From: Bryum argenteum
Taxonomy: Eukaryota > Streptophyta > Bryopsida > Bryales > Bryaceae
Direction of reading: 5' to 3'
NCBI GenBank assembly: GCA_037043015.1
Contig: CM073328.1
Location: 11,815,495-11,879,494 of the forward strand
DNA: 64,000 nucleotides
The notes under the pieces are model-generated. The model was not told the origin of the DNA. It saw only the letters and a program-made list of their open reading frames with translations, and did no database searches. A program made the translations under genes and the position numbers. The number at the start of each line of letters is the position of its first letter. The stretch's first letter is position 1. Positions 11,412 through 22,215 of this stretch are shown here, in pieces.

Positions 11412-13865
11412 AATTTAAATTTTTGTTTAAATTTTTTTAAATACAAAATCCAAACAACATGAAAGAAGCCAAGTAAGTAGGTTTGTATGATCGTAGGTTG
11501 GTAGGTTTGTATGTTGGTAGATTAGTACATTGGTGGGTAGAAAAGATTGTCATATAGTATTTTATTATAGAAGTATATACTAGACTGTGTCATTAAGGCT
11601 TATTGAAGTGGGTACACAATTACATTGTGCCTTTTACACCTGCTTGATCAATGCCGTTTGTGAGTTTACATTACAAAAGTACACTAAAACTTAGATTGCA
11701 TTATTTACCCTATAAGCTTTTTGTTGCATAGGGTGAGGGTCGCCCTGTGGTTTTTAATCACTAGTAGAAAATTGCACAGAAAAAGTGATTGTAGTGACTC
11801 AAAAGAGTAGGTTTAATTGTGCTTCGCAAAAATCTTAATAAATCATCAAATATGTTAATTCTCCCTAGATTTAATTTTTTTGGTGTAAGAAGCTATACTA
11901 TAGCCTACTAGATAAGCAATAATGTTTGGAAAAGTGAAAAGAAATAATTTCTTCTGACGTTATTAGAAGCACAATTTAAACATGCACTCTTGTGTCACTA
12001 CGGACATGTCACTATGGACGCCATTATTCTACCATTTTCTACCACATTGGTTCAACATTCAAAACAAAATACTCTCTAGTAAACTAGAAATGTACATCCC
12101 ATTTTTGAATTCATAATCGCCAAAAGAAGCCTCAAGAGGCTCTAAATTGATTCCCAAGAATAAAACCACATAGGTTCCTAGAAAAGCTCGTAGTAGCAAT
12201 AACAGCGATTCCAGATTCTTACGGCGGACATGAGAATGGAGTTCATTGGAGCTATGTCAAGTAATGCATTGAGGTCGAGTACTCTTGAATGTTCGCTTCT
12301 TGGGTACCTGGGTAGCCTCGATCTCAACCTCGGGATTCTTTATGGCGCTTCCTGAATTCGTATCTCAAGTAATGGCAAACGAAATTAAGTTAGAAGAGAT
12401 CTGACCAATGAAGATCTTGAGAATTTTTGTCTACTGCATCGTATTCCTTTGATTCGTACTTTCTTGCAACATCAAATGACTATTCAGATTGCTCGGTGTA
12501 ACGAACGCATTTGGACTACGGCGTCGTCGAACTCACTTTCGGTGGCTTTTGAACCAATTTACATACTGTTGTTGATGCCATGGAGATCGAAATTTCGAAG
12601 CGTTCGCTTCACCATTGCGGTGGAAGATCATGCAGTTGCCTTTTCCAGACTTCGAACCTGTTTAGTTGGCTACTGCTCTCTTCTTTCGGCCCCTTTTCTC
12701 ATCAATAGATTGTTGTGGAGATCCTCCCATCAGTGCTTGTTGCAAGTGTAGAAACCGATTGATAATTGGCGAGGACCGGATAGTCTGCCGAGATTGTGAC
12801 CAAGAGGCATGTCAACTCAAGGCTAGGACGCATCTCCAGCAGCATTTCCAGTTGACGTGAAAAATCACGTTCACGTGTAGAAGGAGCACGATCGATTGCT
12901 GGATTCGCGACGCACCCGCAGCTTCTTCTGAGGACGGAGCTCACCGCTGAGGAAAAGGAGAAGTCTCTCCAAGATCCTTCGACAAGCTCGAGTTCCTTCA
13001 GTCCGATGTCGGCGGGGAAGTCCGTCGGTAGATATTATTGCCGTGCGGGTAACATGACGCACTCAAGTGGGTTTTTTTAGTCGCAGGAGAGAGCACGATG
13101 ACCTCCGCGACTAAGCAAAGGTCGGGAAGGGATTGAGGGGGAGAAAGAGGATTTGTGTGGTAAATGGTGAAAATTTTAGAAAATGTGAGGAGCAGAGAAG
13201 GTTAAGGGCCAGAATTTGTAAATGAAGTGACCTGATTATACACATTGAAATTTGAAAGGAACAGATTTTATTAATGATATAAAGGCTATATCAAACTTAT
13301 CGCTCGAGGACTTCCTTGCCTTCAAGCCTAATGCTCTTGCCATGTTAAGTAACCTTATTGGTTCAAATCAATGATGTTACTTTTACGATATGAACTTCGT
13401 CCAATCTTAATAGCCTAGATTAGGGTTGAATTGTACTTTTAAGGTTGCATTCATTATTTTCTTTCTATGGTTTTTCTCTACATGCCATTTTTTGTTGCTG
13501 GATTTGCCGCATAGACACAAGTAAGTCCTAGCTTATACTTATTCCATTTGGACTCAAACACCATACCCATTTTTACAGCTGCTCTTTAATCTGAATGCAT
13601 TCAATAATGTAACTTATATCTAAGCCTAGCTCTCAGACCTTTTATGCAGCACGCAGCCCTTTTAAATCTTTTGAACGAAACTTTACCACTCTCTTGGGTT
13701 TACGGCACGGTATCAATTGTTGTGTCTTAGTTTTGTTTATTACATTGCTTTTATACGGTACTGAATTGGCTATATATTGTACATTCATATTTTGTATAAG
13801 GATTATAATATTTACATGTTGGAGTTTTAGTAATTTATTATCTAAGTTCTAACTTTTTACTCAAG

Positions 13866-14819
13866 TTCTACAACAAGATCTACACGAGATGGAAGGCTAC
13901 CCAACCACAAAAATGGCAGTTGTTGTGGAGGCCCCTGTTGCGCTTGCTGGCCCAATGACGGAGGAGGAGATACACGCACCTGCAGCGGTGGAGGAGGAGG
14001 CCCCAGAGGGCAATGATCTCGCACCACAGATACTTGCACCAAGTCAGGTCAAGGAGGTGGCCAACTCAAGCCACCAGAATGAACCAACAACAACTTTGAC
14101 CACATCTTCACAGGATCCCAACATCTCCAATGTAAAGAAAACGTATTACAGGTGTTGCAGCATGGTAAGTTGGTGTCCTTTCTTTTACCTCTTTGTCAGT
14201 ATTTCTTTAGATTAAGAAACATGTCCTTTTGCGTTCTCATGCTAATTTCCAAGACATGTAGGGCACTGAATCGCCTGTCGAAGACTTTGCCATGTTCAAG
14301 ACATTAGAGTGCAAGGACTGCAAACGCCGAGTACATACCAAGTGCGCTCTATTTGTGGGAGCCCTCATTTTCCACGTATTTGGTCGAAATGGTGAGTTCA
14401 TGTATGCAATTCCCAATCATCATCTCATATGTATATAGAGCATTCTAATGAATAAAAGTGGTGTTTTTGCAAATGCTGAAGGTGAAGAAGCGCTGTGTCA
14501 CGTGTGCGAGTGTGGAACACGCCACTGGAACATATTCCATAACATGCTGCTGAGTATGAAGAATTTCATGGAGATGATGAGGGCAGAACAGCAACAGGGG
14601 AGCAAGGTGATGGAACTTTCCGGGGCGCAAGAGCTGGTTGGGGTGATCGAAGTGTCAATCCTCTCGGGGGCAACAAGTGAGTATATGCGATCCGTTTCCA
14701 AGCTTGTGGGAGGAATAAGCAACGCACTGGTAATGCCGGAATGCGAGGTGGTGAACTTCGACGAGTGGATCTCGAGCATCGACACTGCTCTCGTGAGTTG
14801 CATGTACCGCCAGCGATGA
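13866..14819 (+). CDS. Cys-rich family gene, copy 3
   Basis: Exons at about 13866-14164 (ATG at 13889), 14262-14391 and 14482-14819. Exon 2 is 130 nt, the same length as its counterpart in copy 2, and phases agree. The product is acidic and Ala/Pro/Glu-rich at the N-terminus (EEEIHAPAAVEEEAPEG), then YYRCCSM, ECKDCKRRVHTKC, CHVCECGTRHWNIF and a helical tail ending WISSIDTALV. Just upstream of the ATG, in frame, is VLQQDLHEMEGY, which aligns with VLSQHLQKIKGY of copy 2. The GARP end is therefore present but eroded, and the acceptor there (CTCAAG) is shifted by one base relative to copy 2. The last exon either stops at 14817-14819 or uses a GTGAGT donor at 14793. It may be expressed as a GARP-less short form. 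It lies head-to-head with copy 2. Function unknown. Confidence 0.65.
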
Positions 14820-14829
14820 ACCAGAACTC

Positions 14830-17180
14830 CAGAATTTGAGTCACGAAGCCTCATAGATTGCAAGATCGTAAAAAATTGCTAAATCCTATCTTAATAAATT
14901 GCTAGATCCTAACATAGTTACTACGCGCAATAGATCCTAAATAGTTACTACGCAGTAACGTAATACTACGCAATTTCATCATTTTCACTTTAGAGTGGAA
15001 ATTCTACCGACAATGCTACTACAATGAAAAAACTTCCAACTACAAGAAAATTCACCTTCATCTCAATATTACCCTTCTACCACAAAAATACCATCAACAA
15101 AATATCTTGGCTCAGAAATTAGCCATGGGCAATGGTAAGCTTGGGGTATCACTTTTTGGACACACTAATTAGGTTATTTTTATTGAAAGCCTCCAAAGTT
15201 TGTCTAATTTAGTCATTTTAATCAAGTAAAAAGACCCTAAAATAGAAAATAAAATATCATGCACCTCACTGAAATCAAAGTATATATGCCTATAGATTTT
15301 CTTTTAGATTTTTTATTTTTTTTGGATCCATTCATAGATGAGGGAAAAAGTGCTGAATTTGGGGATTTGCAGGCATTATAGTGCACAATGAATTAATTTT
15401 TTTATTATTAAATAAATTATTTTGTATTCTATACAAGAAGATGTAGGTCATATTCAAAAATTATATTAAAATAAAAATGGTTGATATTCCATTTGCTTGA
15501 TTCAATGGATTTTAGATTATTGGGACATGACTTACTTTTTCAACTAAAAAATCAAATAAAATTACTTCAAAATATTTTTTTTAATTCTTAATTTTTTTTC
15601 TTGATACATTATAAGTATAGACAACTAAAACCACATCTAATGAAGTCTTATTGTATTACAGTTTAAAAATGGATATGTTTGTCACACCAGCATAGAGTGC
15701 AATTGTTCATGGGACAACCTTTTTGGGTACCCCAACCAGACTATCACCCCCATGCAATGGTGAAAACTACTAAAATACATACAAAGGGAAACTAGTCCAA
15801 AAGTAGACCTTCTGCACTAAAAACTAAGCCTTATCTAGAAAACATCTTTGATTTCGTTAAGATATCTACTACTAAGACTAGGTTTCAACAGGAATTCATC
15901 CCCGAAAATAAAATTAAAAACTGATGATTTTTGAAGAGGTATATCTCCTCCATCCATCGTTCCTGTCCACTTTTTTTCATTGTGGAAACATCATAGCAAA
16001 TCTAATATGAGAATTATTTGGATCAGAAATCTTTCAACTAGAAGTTGTTGAATGTCATCTTAATATCATGATCATGTAAGAAATTCATCAAAAACTAGTT
16101 TTTGGTTTCACATAATCAGCTTGCAATGATAAAACAAGCATGATGTTTCAAAACTCAAAACCAAAAACTGAGTCCACTAATTCATACTTTATTTTATGGG
16201 TGTGCAATTTTTTCCACACAAACTGGACTTGGCACCCAACCCAAGTGATTTTGTCCAAAGAAGGGTTTGAATGAAGGAGTTTCAAAGTTTTTACCACTCA
16301 TCCACAATGTAGAAAAACAACATTTGGGCGGACATTTAAGGATTAAAGAGAGTGATCATTGGATATTTCAAGATATTATGTACTTATGGATGAGGAAGGG
16401 GTAAAGCGTTTGTAGCAGTTACCAAGGAGGGTGGGGAGGGGTATATGGAATACTATTTGCATAGCAGCATTTGGGGAGCGGAAATTCAAATAGGTGACAT
16501 TTAGGCGGGTCAAATTTAGGAATCCCGGGTTTCAAACCAGTTCTTTTTCAAACCAGTTCTTTTAACACCCCAATTCGGTGGTCGAGGGGGCCCGCTGGTG
16601 TACCGTTTGCCCATGCACGTTTGGATGTGGGCAGCGACGTCTGCCCGACGATGGACAGACGAACGGGGGACGACGGCAATTCGACTTCTGTCGTGCGCAG
16701 ACTCCTGCGACCGATTCGCATTTGCCCAGCTCCTCGATCCAAACTTTTCTGTTCCAGGCTGCCGGCAACTCACCCATCACTACCGTGGACTGCCGCGCTT
16801 TTTCCGCATCTGCAGATCGGAGCTTCCAAGGTTCGTTCTCAAGCCTCCCGAACCAATTCCTTTCACGCGTTTAGAATTCTGGCGCCCATTATGAACTTCT
16901 TGGTCATTCGGAGCCATTTGGGTTCTTGGTGTGTCGGCATGGCGCAGTCGATTTGACCCCGTGTAATTCAACTTGTGAACCCTAGAGGGATTTTTGAAAT
17001 TTCTTGTGATTCTTGCGCTGTTTAAAGTAGAAGATTCTAGGGTCGGTAATGTGGGCAGGGCAGAGAATTGGTAGCTAATGCCGGTTCCTGTTGAAATGTT
17101 TTGACAGTGTTGGATTGGAACGATGAGGTTCACCATTTGCTGTCTGGCGATCCTTATATTAGCTGAAGGCGTCCTGTTTA
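14830..17180. other. Intergenic region with a GC-rich island
   Basis: 14.9-16.5 kb is AT-rich with no gene recognised. A motif GCGGACATTTAAGGATTAA near 16328-16346 resembles the left terminus of the piggyBac element at 29881 in inverted orientation. From about 16510 to 16900 base composition becomes GC-rich with overlapping ORFs in several frames; none shows a recognisable domain. It may be a promoter/CpG-like region or a gene remnant. Confidence 0.4.
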
Positions 17181-17183
17181 TAA

Positions 17184-17285
17184 GCTAGAGCTTCGTTACC
17201 ATGACTCATTACCCTCACTAGTGCCTGCTAGAGCTTCGTTACCACGACTCATTACCCTCACTAGTGCCTGCTAGAGCTTCGTTAT
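17184..17285. repeat. 43-bp tandem repeat, about 2.4 copies
   Basis: The unit starts GCTAGAGCTTCGTTACCA and recurs at 17184, 17227 and 17270, with one substitution between the first two copies. It lies 3' of the TOR1-like gene. Confidence 0.93.
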
Positions 17286-17716
17286 CGTTGTTTTTGTTAC
17301 CGCTCCATTTTGGAGCACCCTCCCCGATAAGATGTTCAACATGAAGAAATGCTCAATCACCAAATTCCGTAACGAGCACTATTAGGACCAAGAGCCATAT
17401 TTGCTATGTTTTTGGCCATGTTTTTGACGAAGTACCAAAACGGGGCCCTCCTACTACAATTACAAGAAGCCAATGGTATAATCTTCAAACACTACAATTT
17501 GAAACAAGGAGGACTTGAAGTGGTGGCAGTAAGTTTGGGAGCTTGGTCGTAAAGTAGCCATCATCAAGTAATATTCGTGCAACAAGAATGTGGACTCAAG
17601 ATTGATTTTACACACTACGCAATTGAATAGACAAAAGAGATTTCTACAGATGATACAAATTGGGCATCGACATTCCAATGAGGAAACCTGTGAACCTGGA
17701 ATATTATCTGCATCCA

Positions 17717-20700
17717 TCAACTACTCACTGTGCTATTTGCAGTTGACCACGCATTCCCAAGCTGCTCGGCGAGCTCAGCAATTTTAGCACCCATCCAACT
17801 CTGTGCGTAATCCATGCTTCTAGCCTCTTGCAAAGCATGAACAAGGTCCTTCTTTGTTTCTCCTGTCAGCCCGAGCGTATTGGGACCTTTACTGGAGACC
17901 AGATCTGACACCTGAGCAATAACGAGTCATCAGTAGCAAGCATTGGGTTATATAACCAGCCAGATTACCAATTACGATGACCTCGACTGTTCCTTCACTT
18001 CATTCAGATAGAATTAGCCTTACAGGAATTGATATGATTCATCATAAAGAGCACCTCTACAGCCCATCATGATTTATAAGGAACCAGATTTCTATATAAG
18101 CTATAGTTACCAGACGGAGGCCGCCCTACGTATCATGGGAAGGCCTCCATGTGAAGATCAAGGAGATTCAGATTCTATTGATGATGTCGTTTTACTGATA
18201 ATCATTAGAGTTCTTCCAGATACCGTCAGGTTCTGTTACTTACTGTGCACGAAGTCAACCCTGAAGATCTACAACCCTGAAGCTTGATAGATATTGATTG
18301 CCTGTTTCCATACAAAGTTGCATATGATGCATCGGGAGAATCACGTGAAGGTAATAACAGAGCCTGAATTTTGAGAGAGTAAGTACCTGCTGAAGCCAAG
18401 GAATGATGCAATCCAAGAAACTTTGTTGCTGAAGAAATTGCTTGATACAGCCTATAAGCTGTGAAGCAGTAGCGACCCCGAGTTGTTCCAACACAGGGCC
18501 AGTGCGGCCCATCAGTCGCACCAACAAGAGATCATCATTGCTGCCAAGAATCTCCGAGTAAGCCACGTCCAGGTCGCCAGACCGAGCACTCTCCATGGCT
18601 CGGCTCCACAGCATCCAAAACGGTCCACCCGCCACCCTCTGCTGCGGCTTCTGATCCGCATTGTTGACGTCCCGATTGGAGTGCTTCCGATGATGACTGT
18701 GAGGCTTGCTTGGTACAGCAGCGCCACGAATGGCCGCGATGGCTTCATCTTTAGATGCATGCCAAACGCTTCGTGCAGACGGACCTTCTCCTTGTAGAGG
18801 CAGAGCTCCACCCCGATCACAGCTTCCTCTCCGCGGTTCTACAAGAATGTCTCCTTTCTGCAACCCCAGGACACTCGGTCGCCTCAACGGCTCCATCTCG
18901 TGGCCCGAGCGGACGAAAGTAAATTCGTCTAAGTCACCAGACGTAGACTCCAAAGAGTTACTCAAACTTCGTGCACTTGAAGGCGCGGGGTTATCCTCGC
19001 TCACTCTCCCATCAGTAAACCCATTCTCAGAAAGGTACGCATGACCACCTTGAAAAGATTGCTGCGAATCATCGACCGAAGACCTCGCCTCTGCTGTACT
19101 CGAACTCTGAGCCATACCCCCTACTATCTGTTCCAGCCTTGAGACTCGCTCTTCTAAACCTTGCATGCTCTCGTGCACACGCACCATAGAATCCTGCATT
19201 CTCGACCCAGAATCATGTCAAACTTGGGACAATCTCAAGAGTATCGAAAGGTTCTCCCAGTTTGTGAGCCAGTGATTTCCTAACAACTCATACCATCGTC
19301 GGAGCTGTGAAACAATGAAGAATTATATGAGAAGCCTGCTATCCCATCTGCTGAAGGTCAGGGACATAAATATTTACCTGCAGCATCTCCATCATGGAAA
19401 GTTGTTGACGTTCCAAGCTATGAAAGTGACGGTGGACAGATACCATGTCAAGGGCTTCCTTATTGACGTGAATCATAGGATTAGAGGCATTAGCATTCCA
19501 TCGAGAGATATGCTCGCAGCTCTGATGCTCATTCGCTTGCGTGTTTTCCCACCTCTCAAGATCCTCCACTGTACCTTCGGTCTTCAACTCTTGATATCCG
19601 TTGACTACAAAACCAGACACCAAAAAATTTGTTAAGCCAGTCATCAACAGTTTCTCTGCTCTGCTGGATGGGCATAGGGCGCGCTAAAAAGCACCATGTT
19701 GTGACGTACATGAATGACACGGATCCGTATACTATGTCGAGCAATATGTTCTCAATTAGTCAAAAGAAATAGTGTAAGCATTCAAAACTGAACGCAACGA
19801 AGGCATCATAAATGTATGCCGATGCTCATCATGGTGCTTGGAAGGTGAACGAGGTTGAGCAGATATGAAAGGAGAGATTCTCACCAATGGTGTCCCCGAT
19901 TATCTTCTCCACGATATCCGCTGTTGGATTAGGGAGTCCATTTTCTTCCTGGTCATATTGAACATCATCAGCACCGTTACCCTCCTCTGGGCACAGAGCT
20001 TCCCCAGTATCATTGGTTGGAGGAGTAGATCCCGTGCAATTTCCGTGATAGACCAAATTCTCACTGCTTGCAACCCCACAAGCTCTTGGACTGAGACCTT
20101 CCTGTGGAGCTTCACGAGGGACCGCAATTTCGACTTGCCAATCTATGGTGTCCCCAGCACCTTCCATCTTGCGAAAGAAATCAGGATTGGCCTTTTTCTC
20201 ACCGAAAGCTGATACTCTTTTCTTTAGCAGACTCACACGTCTATCAGGCATAGACTTGGGTCTTCCACTCAAAGAATCAGAGAATGAAGAATTAACCGAG
20301 CCGGCAGATTTCATTAGCATGCTGTGTCTACGCATTGGTGAAGGAGGAGTAGCATCTCCTTCACGAAATCGCGTGGGAGACGCTGATTCGTGGCTTCCTG
20401 TTGGCGTGCCACCTGCAGAATACCACCAAATCAGAATTTGAATCTAAAGTGCCACTCGTTTTACAACCTTTCGCACTGAGAGGTCCGCCTCAGAAGTCCA
20501 TGAGTTACATATCAATATAATACAAGCTAGCATTTTGAAAGCTGACAAATAAGAGTTCGATTATTGAATAACTAACTATAGACAAGCAGAAAATGGATAA
20601 TTGGAACTTACCCTGCGGAGCGTTCGGGTCGTAAACATTCTTCCATAGCTGCAAGGCTTCGATAACAGAGTCCCGAACGGGCTTGACCTGATACATATTT

Positions 20701-22215
20701 CCAACAATGTAAGCCTCTGGATTGGTAACTTTCACCTCCACAACTCTAAAGCTGTTCGTAATTGCTTACTAAGAATACATCAGAACATTCTTGATTACAT
20801 ACTTTTAAGTTTCTCTTCAGGAGGTGTAGAACTGTGAATTAGTCAGAGTAGCAGATCGAATAATTCACCACTAGCACATACTGATAGTATAGGACGACCC
20901 TTCGAGTGAGCACAAAGCTTCGAGAAATGACGATAACCTTATCGAAGTTATCCAACAATTGAGAGAAGAGTAAGACGATAACCTTATCGAATCGGCTGTT
21001 CTCCAGGGAAGCCAGGACACCTCCCCTGTAAGATCCCAGAGCGGTGCCCGTTGCCGTGGCCATGCAAGATAAGGCATCCGCGGCTGCTTTCCGCACTGCC
21101 CACTCACTGCTATCTAGCTCCTCTTGAACAGAACCGAGCAGAACTGGTAATTGAGCCATGGAAACCACTCCAGGAACCTGCAGACACTGCCGATATTAAG
21201 AGCTGAAATTGAACGAGAAACAAAACTCGATGTAATATCATAACTGTGACCGATCAGGATGGCAAATAATGGCACAAGGCAATTACACATACTTGTTAGC
21301 AACCCGAATTTGAGTATCATAAAAAACTAATAGGCTAGAAACAGCACACGTATACTATTGCCTTCAAAGTACAGATCGGCGGATCGATCATGCAAATTCC
21401 TTCAAATATTACCACAGGTTAAAAAGATCAGGAGGTGGATTCTAATAGCTGGAGAGTTCAGGGTCATAGACATGGACATCTAAAAAGTGGCGAAGGATCA
21501 GGATACGAACGAACGATCTACCCGGAAATGGAAGTTCCTGTGAAAGAATGGCACATGAATCGAAGCATACCTGGACCATGACGCCAACGGCGCACAGCAG
21601 CGGCGCCTTCGCCAGGAAATTAGGGCTGCCGAGCATTTTGACAACTCGTGGACAAAGACGTTGCAACGTAGGTACGTGACCGTCCTTGATACATTCAATA
21701 ACGCGCGCCAGGCACATGGAAGCACCGGTCTGCAAGTTACGGTGCTGCTCGGTGAGCGCCTCCAACAAAGGTCGGAGAAACACATTCGTAGTGGAACCAG
21801 GCTCAGGTCCTCCGATTTGCGAAGCCAGAATTCCGATGGTGTCAACACAAGCGTCTCGAATATTGCTGTCCGGATCCTTCAACCTCCTGATAATGTTTCC
21901 CACCATCTTCGGCAAATGGCACGCCAGCAAGTCGCCGTGGAGCGTGGCCAGCGTCCCGACGAGACGAATACACTCGCGCCGCACCACACTCTTCTGCTGC
22001 GCGTCCGTGTCATACAAACAAGCCAAAAAGAGCGCAATCCCCTCCGGTGACAAATTCTGCGCTATCCGCTCCAGCTCCTCCACTGCCAGCTGCTGCGTAT
22101 CCCGGTCCGAAAGCTTGTGCAATGTTTGCAGTATCCGATGCTTCAGCTCTATCAGCGCCGCCGCCTTTCCTACCGCCCCTTGCCCCGTCCCCTTCCTCCC
22201 CCGCGCCATCGCCAT
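17717..22215 (-). CDS. TOR1L: TORTIFOLIA1/SPIRAL2-like microtubule-associated protein
   Basis: Seven exons in phase: 22215-21571, 21177-20983, 20687-20612, 20412-19885, 19604-19378, 19193-18387, 17911-17717; 890 aa. The N-terminal 280 residues form TOG-like HEAT repeats typical of plant TOR1/SPR2: LSDRDTQQLAVEEL, LKDPDSNIRDACVDTIG, then the exon 2-3 join RFDK/VKPVRDSVIEALQLW. The middle is Ser-rich, basic and probably disordered (RRHSMLMKSAGS). Residues around 490-590 include a coiled-coil segment (MVRVHESMQGLEERVSRLEQIV), and the C-terminus carries the family domain (FLDCIIPWLQQ; NAWSTANSTVSS end). Family members bind cortical microtubules and minus ends and affect cell twisting and severing. 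The start at 22215 is the ATG of MAMARGRKG; an upstream in-frame ATG-type extension seems to be leader. No defect is seen. Confidence 0.93.
20920..20990 (-). repeat. Duplicated splice-donor segment in TOR1-like intron 2
   Basis: A 17-bp sequence (minus: TCGATAAGGTTATCGTC) occurs twice, 41 bp apart. One copy spans the exon 2 donor (AAG/GTTATC at 20983-20982) and the other lies in the following intron near 20925-20945, with an identical AAG/GTTATC. The reading frame stays open between them, so either donor could be used. Confidence 0.8.

Larger units (their letters stand above)
9110..13860. other. Spacer between divergent family copies
   Basis: This should contain the missing 5' exons of copies 2 and 3, but no GARP exon could be placed. 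A short open piece near 9737-9781 (minus, LAIEKIHSSPTTTATIKTW, with AG and GT at its ends) is only weakly GARP-like. The stretch also holds purine-rich tracts at 9840-10050 and 10228-10420, a TA microsatellite at about 11325, and a GC-richer stretch at 12200-13160 with ORFs but no recognisable domain. Confidence 0.5.

Noticed and set aside
11198..11413. ORF ending in an Ile-Tyr run
   Set aside because: Translation of the TA microsatellite.
12449..13062. Overlapping ORFs, one with CCKCRNRLI and VCRDCDQEAC
   Set aside because: The Cys spacing is suggestive of zinc binding, but no start, splice sites or homologous block in the family copies could be tied to it.
16516..17136. Several overlapping ORFs on both strands in a GC-rich island
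   Set aside because: All six frames are partly open because of base composition; none has a recognisable domain.
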